This document shows, piece after piece, positions 5,240-7,200 of a stretch of DNA of 7,200 nucleotides (position 1 is its first letter; the number at the start of each line of letters is the position of its first letter). A model generated the notes under the pieces. The model had not been told where the DNA came from. It worked only from the letters and a program-made list of their open reading frames with translations, and searched no databases. The position numbers were made by a program, and so were the translations under genes. The stretch covers positions 1 through 7,200 of the forward strand of contig URTF01000096.1 of assembly GCA_900550695.1 (NCBI GenBank), in the 5' to 3' direction. Source of the stretch: an uncultured Ruminococcus sp. GTDB taxonomy: Bacteria; Bacillota; Clostridia; Oscillospirales; Ruminococcaceae.

Positions 5240-6872
5240 AAAGATATTTCTCACGGAGCTGCTCGCTTCGTGTATGGTGCTTGTGCTTGTGATAGGTCTT
5301 ATCTTCGGAATACTCACCGATGTATTTGAGAAGGAACTGACGGACGAGCTTTCCACGGAAGCGCACTTTATCGCAGCAACAGCCGAGGAATACGGCGAGG
5401 GCTGCCTTTATACCTTTGACAAGCAGGACAGGCGCATCACGCTCATCGGCAGTGACGGCAATGTTATTTTCGATACGAAAGCAGACCCGTCCTCAATGGA
5501 AAATCACGCCGACCGCAAAGAGGTAAGATCGGCATTGGAAAACGGCGAGGGCAGCTCGGTAAGAGAGTCCGACACATTTATGACAAGGACGATATACTAT
5601 GCGGTGAGACTTGATGACGGCAGCGTTATCCGTATCTCAGCGGAGCAGAATGTCATCGAAGCCATGCTGAAAACGCTCGTTGTTCCTGCCGTGACGGTGT
5701 TCCTTGCTGCGCTCATATTTTCGGGAATACTGTCATTCATCGTTTCCAGAAACATTACAAAGCCGATAAATGAAATAGATACGGAAAAACCCGAAAAAGC
5801 ACCTTATCCCGAGCTTGCACCGCTCACGGACAAGCTTTCCGCACAGCACGAAACGATACAGAAACAGCTCCGTGACGCACAGCGGAGCAAGGAAGAGTTC
5901 CGTCTTATTACCGAGAATATGAGCGAGGGCTTTGTTGTTACCGATACGAACACCAGCGTTCTCACATACAACACAGCGGCTTCGGGAATACTCGGTATCG
6001 AAAAGGGCGCAGGCAGCGTTCTGACGGAGTTCTGCGATGTTGCGGAAAAGGCTGTAAAGGGAAACCCTGCCGAATCCGAGATACGCATCGGCGAAAAGAT
6101 ATACAGACTGATATCGAACCCTGTTTTTGACGAGAGCAAGATAATCGGTGCAGTTATCGTTATCCTCGATGTGACCGAGCGCTCCGAGCGTGAACGCCTG
6201 AGAAGAGAGTTCACCTCCAATGTTTCGCATGAGCTGAAAACACCGCTCACCTCCATTTCAGGCTTCGCCGAGCTTATGATGAGCGGCGGAACGCCCGACG
6301 ATACCGTTGTCGATTTCTCCAAGTCGATCTATGACGAAGCGCAAAGACTTATAACCCTCGTCAACGATATCATAAAAATTTCCCGCCTTGACGATGGCAG
6401 TATTGAGTATGAAAGGGAAAATGTTGACCTTTATGAGCTTTCGGAAGAGATCACAAGACGGATCAAGCCCGTTTCCGACAAAGCAGGGCTGAAAGTGAGC
6501 GTTACGGGCGAACACGCAGTATTTTTCGGCGTAAGAAAGATACTTGACGAGATGATCTTCAACCTCTGCGACAACGCAGTGAAGTATAACCGCCCGAACG
6601 GAACTGTCGATATAAATATCCGAAAAGAAAACGGCAGAACGCTCCTGAGCGTAAAGGACAGCGGCTTCGGGATACCCGTTTCGGCGCAGGACAGGGTTTT
6701 CGAGCGCTTCTACCGTGTGGATTCAAGCCGTTCAAAAGCACTCGGCGGCACGGGTCTGGGACTTTCGATAGTAAAGCACGGTGCTATCTACCACGGTGCG
6801 GATATAAAGCTTGAAAGCGAAGAAAATGTCGGCACAACAATAACGGTAAGCTTTCCGGAACAGCAGAAATAA
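5232..6872 (+). CDS. phoR: PhoR-type sensor histidine kinase with PAS domain
   Basis: A membrane sensor kinase of 546 residues, partner of the regulator whose end it overlaps by 8 nt (ATG 5232; stop of the regulator 5237-5239). GAGAGGAA (5217-5224) is the ribosome binding site. Order of parts: membrane segment about 8-28; extracytoplasmic domain about 29-146; membrane segment about 147-171; a short HAMP-like linker starting RNITKPINEID (173-183) with a coiled coil to about 222; a PAS domain about 223-315; dimerisation domain with phospho-accepting His333 in SNVSHELKTPLTSI; and a catalytic ATPase domain with N box NLCDNAVKYN (444-453), G1 box DSGFGIP (476-482), F box FERFYRVD (490-497) and G2 box GGTGLGLSIVK (505-515). 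All catalytic motifs are intact. The architecture matches PhoR of Gram-positives. ResE/VicK-like kinases are similar, so assignment as the phosphate sensor depends on the pst context. Confidence 0.92.
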   Translation: MTKKIFLTELLASCMVLVLVIGLIFGILTDVFEKELTDELSTEAHFIAATAEEYGEGCLYTFDKQDRRITLIGSDGNVIFDTKADPSSMENHADRKEVRSALENGEGSSVRESDTFMTRTIYYAVRLDDGSVIRISAEQNVIEAMLKTLVVPAVTVFLAALIFSGILSFIVSRNITKPINEIDTEKPEKAPYPELAPLTDKLSAQHETIQKQLRDAQRSKEEFRLITENMSEGFVVTDTNTSVLTYNTAASGILGIEKGAGSVLTEFCDVAEKAVKGNPAESEIRIGEKIYRLISNPVFDESKIIGAVIVILDVTERSERERLRREFTSNVSHELKTPLTSISGFAELMMSGGTPDDTVVDFSKSIYDEAQRLITLVNDIIKISRLDDGSIEYERENVDLYELSEEITRRIKPVSDKAGLKVSVTGEHAVFFGVRKILDEMIFNLCDNAVKYNRPNGTVDINIRKENGRTLLSVKDSGFGIPVSAQDRVFERFYRVDSSRSKALGGTGLGLSIVKHGAIYHGADIKLESEENVGTTITVSFPEQQK

Positions 6873-6875
6873 ATT

Positions 6876-6894
6876 CGGAATTATTTTTATTCCG
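6876..6894 (+). terminator. Weak terminator-like hairpin after phoR
   Basis: CGGAAT (6876-6881) and ATTCCG (6889-6894) form a perfect 6-bp stem around the loop TATTTTT, starting 4 nt after the phoR stop. The T-rich tract is in the loop and not after the stem, so it is not a canonical intrinsic terminator. It could be a processing or stability element. The GC-rich hairpin at 6918-6938 may act with it. Confidence 0.35.
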
Positions 6895-6917
6895 TATATC
6901 TGCAATGAAAATCGTAG

Positions 6918-6938
6918 GGGCGGATTCTATATTCGCCC
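6918..6938. repeat. GC-rich palindromic intergenic repeat (GTAGGGGCGG type)
   Basis: GGGCGGAT (6918-6925) pairs with ATTCGCCC (6931-6938) around the loop TCTAT, an 8-bp stem with one G-T pair, in the setting CGTAGGGGCGG. Short GTAGGGGCG...CGCCC palindromes recur between genes in many Firmicutes genomes, so I read this as a member of such a repeat family from general knowledge; its copy number cannot be seen here. It may also serve as a bidirectional hairpin at the end of the phoR transcript. Confidence 0.55.
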
Positions 6939-7033
6939 TCAGGCTGTTGAAAAAGTATATTGCATTTATGTATATTGACGAAAAAGAATTTTATGACTTG
7001 ATGCTAAAAGAGAAACCGCCATTCATATCCCGT

Positions 7034-7060
7034 CGGTGCTAAGCGTCCTGACGGTGCTAA
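7034..7060. repeat. Tandem CGGTGCTAA direct repeat
   Basis: CGGTGCTAA occurs at 7034-7042 and 7052-7060, an 18-bp period, each copy followed by a similar GCG or ACG. The downstream CGCTCGTCGCTTCGCTC resembles low-complexity sequence often seen in dispersed intergenic repeats. Function unknown. Confidence 0.55.
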
Positions 7061-7124
7061 ACGCTCGTCGCTTCGCTCCTCACGTTTATTCGCCGAGGAT
7101 AGTTTGCTTTTGTAGGATAGAATT

Positions 7125-7199
7125 GGCGCAATTCACATTTTTTGAATTTACGAAATTTATTTCTCATATTTCGTTTTCCTTTTTGATGTGAATTGCGCC
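7125..7199. repeat. 75-nt inverted-repeat element with nested palindrome
   Basis: GGCGCAATTCACAT (7125-7138) is perfectly inverted at 7186-7199, a 14-bp stem. Inside it, ACGAAAT (7150-7156) is inverted at 7168-7174, a further 7-bp stem with an 11-nt loop. The whole could fold as a two-tier hairpin in RNA or extrude as a cruciform. The sequence is much more AT-rich than the nearby genes. It looks like a small non-autonomous mobile or dispersed hairpin repeat, or the left part of a larger element cut by the window edge; neither terminal site duplications nor a transposase can be seen. Confidence 0.75.
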
Positions 7200-7200
7200 T

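Larger units (their letters stand above)
6873..7200. other. Non-coding, repeat-rich stretch after phoR
   Basis: These 328 bases show no convincing gene on either strand. Very short open frames exist (24 codons from 6968 on the plus strand, 36 codons at 7057-7167 on the minus strand), but they coincide with repeats. The stretch holds a weak terminator-like hairpin, a GC-rich palindrome, a short direct repeat and a 75-nt inverted-repeat element at the right edge. Confidence 0.75.

Noticed and set aside
5733..6322. Minus-strand open frames antisense to phoR (165 and 172 codons)
   Set aside because: No family motifs or ribosome binding sites; the plus strand encodes an intact histidine kinase with all motifs.
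6968..7042. 24-codon plus-strand frame after phoR
   Set aside because: No ribosome binding site, and it ends inside a repeat; no similarity recognised.
1..7200. CRISPR arrays, tRNA, rRNA, transposase or phage genes
   Set aside because: No regularly spaced repeats with spacers, no tRNA-like cloverleaf and no mobile-element proteins were seen on either strand.

Overview
The window looks like chromosomal DNA from a low-to-mid GC Gram-positive anaerobe of the Clostridia, most likely a Ruminococcus-type Oscillospiraceae. That placement is an inference. It rests on a lipoprotein-type phosphate-binding protein, a CIRCE heat-shock operator, AGGAGG-like ribosome binding sites, a PhoR-type sensor kinase with one extracytoplasmic domain, and short palindromic intergenic repeats of a kind common in that group. 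No species call is possible from sequence reading alone.

Left end (1-640, minus strand): two tandem small heat shock protein (Hsp20/alpha-crystallin) genes. The complete one is at 205-627; the next one downstream begins at 67 and runs off the left edge. The first 80 bases of the window match 561-640 at 77 positions, so the paralogs share start, ribosome binding site and first 22 residues. The complete gene lies downstream of a near-perfect CIRCE operator (817-843), which implies HrcA control.

Intergenic 628-1047: a divergent control region of 420 bp. The hsp20 promoter and CIRCE lie on its left side. Its right side carries TTAACA-type hexamers spaced roughly in multiples of a helical turn, candidate Pho boxes for the pst operon.

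Centre (1048-4443, plus strand): a compact pstS-pstC-pstA-pstB operon for the high-affinity phosphate ABC transporter: lipoprotein phosphate receptor, two permeases and the ATPase. Gaps between genes are 17, 1 and 12 nt. No phoU follows pstB.

Right (4452-6872, plus strand): an OmpR/PhoB-type response regulator and a PhoR-type PAS-containing histidine kinase overlapping by 8 nt. They have their own good promoter (TTGCCA-N17-TAAAAT with TG extension). The regulator most likely starts at a TTG codon with a strong GGAGG site. The likely circuit is that the kinase senses phosphate limitation, probably through the Pst transporter, and phosphorylates the regulator, which activates pstSCAB.

Right end (6873-7200): non-coding DNA with several palindromic or repeated elements, including a 14-bp perfect inverted repeat (7125-7138/7186-7199) with a second nested palindrome. 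This looks like an intergenic repeat or mobile hairpin element. Overall this is a recognisable phosphate-starvation locus beside a heat-shock locus. I see no evidence of a wholly new system; the least explained parts are the non-coding structures.
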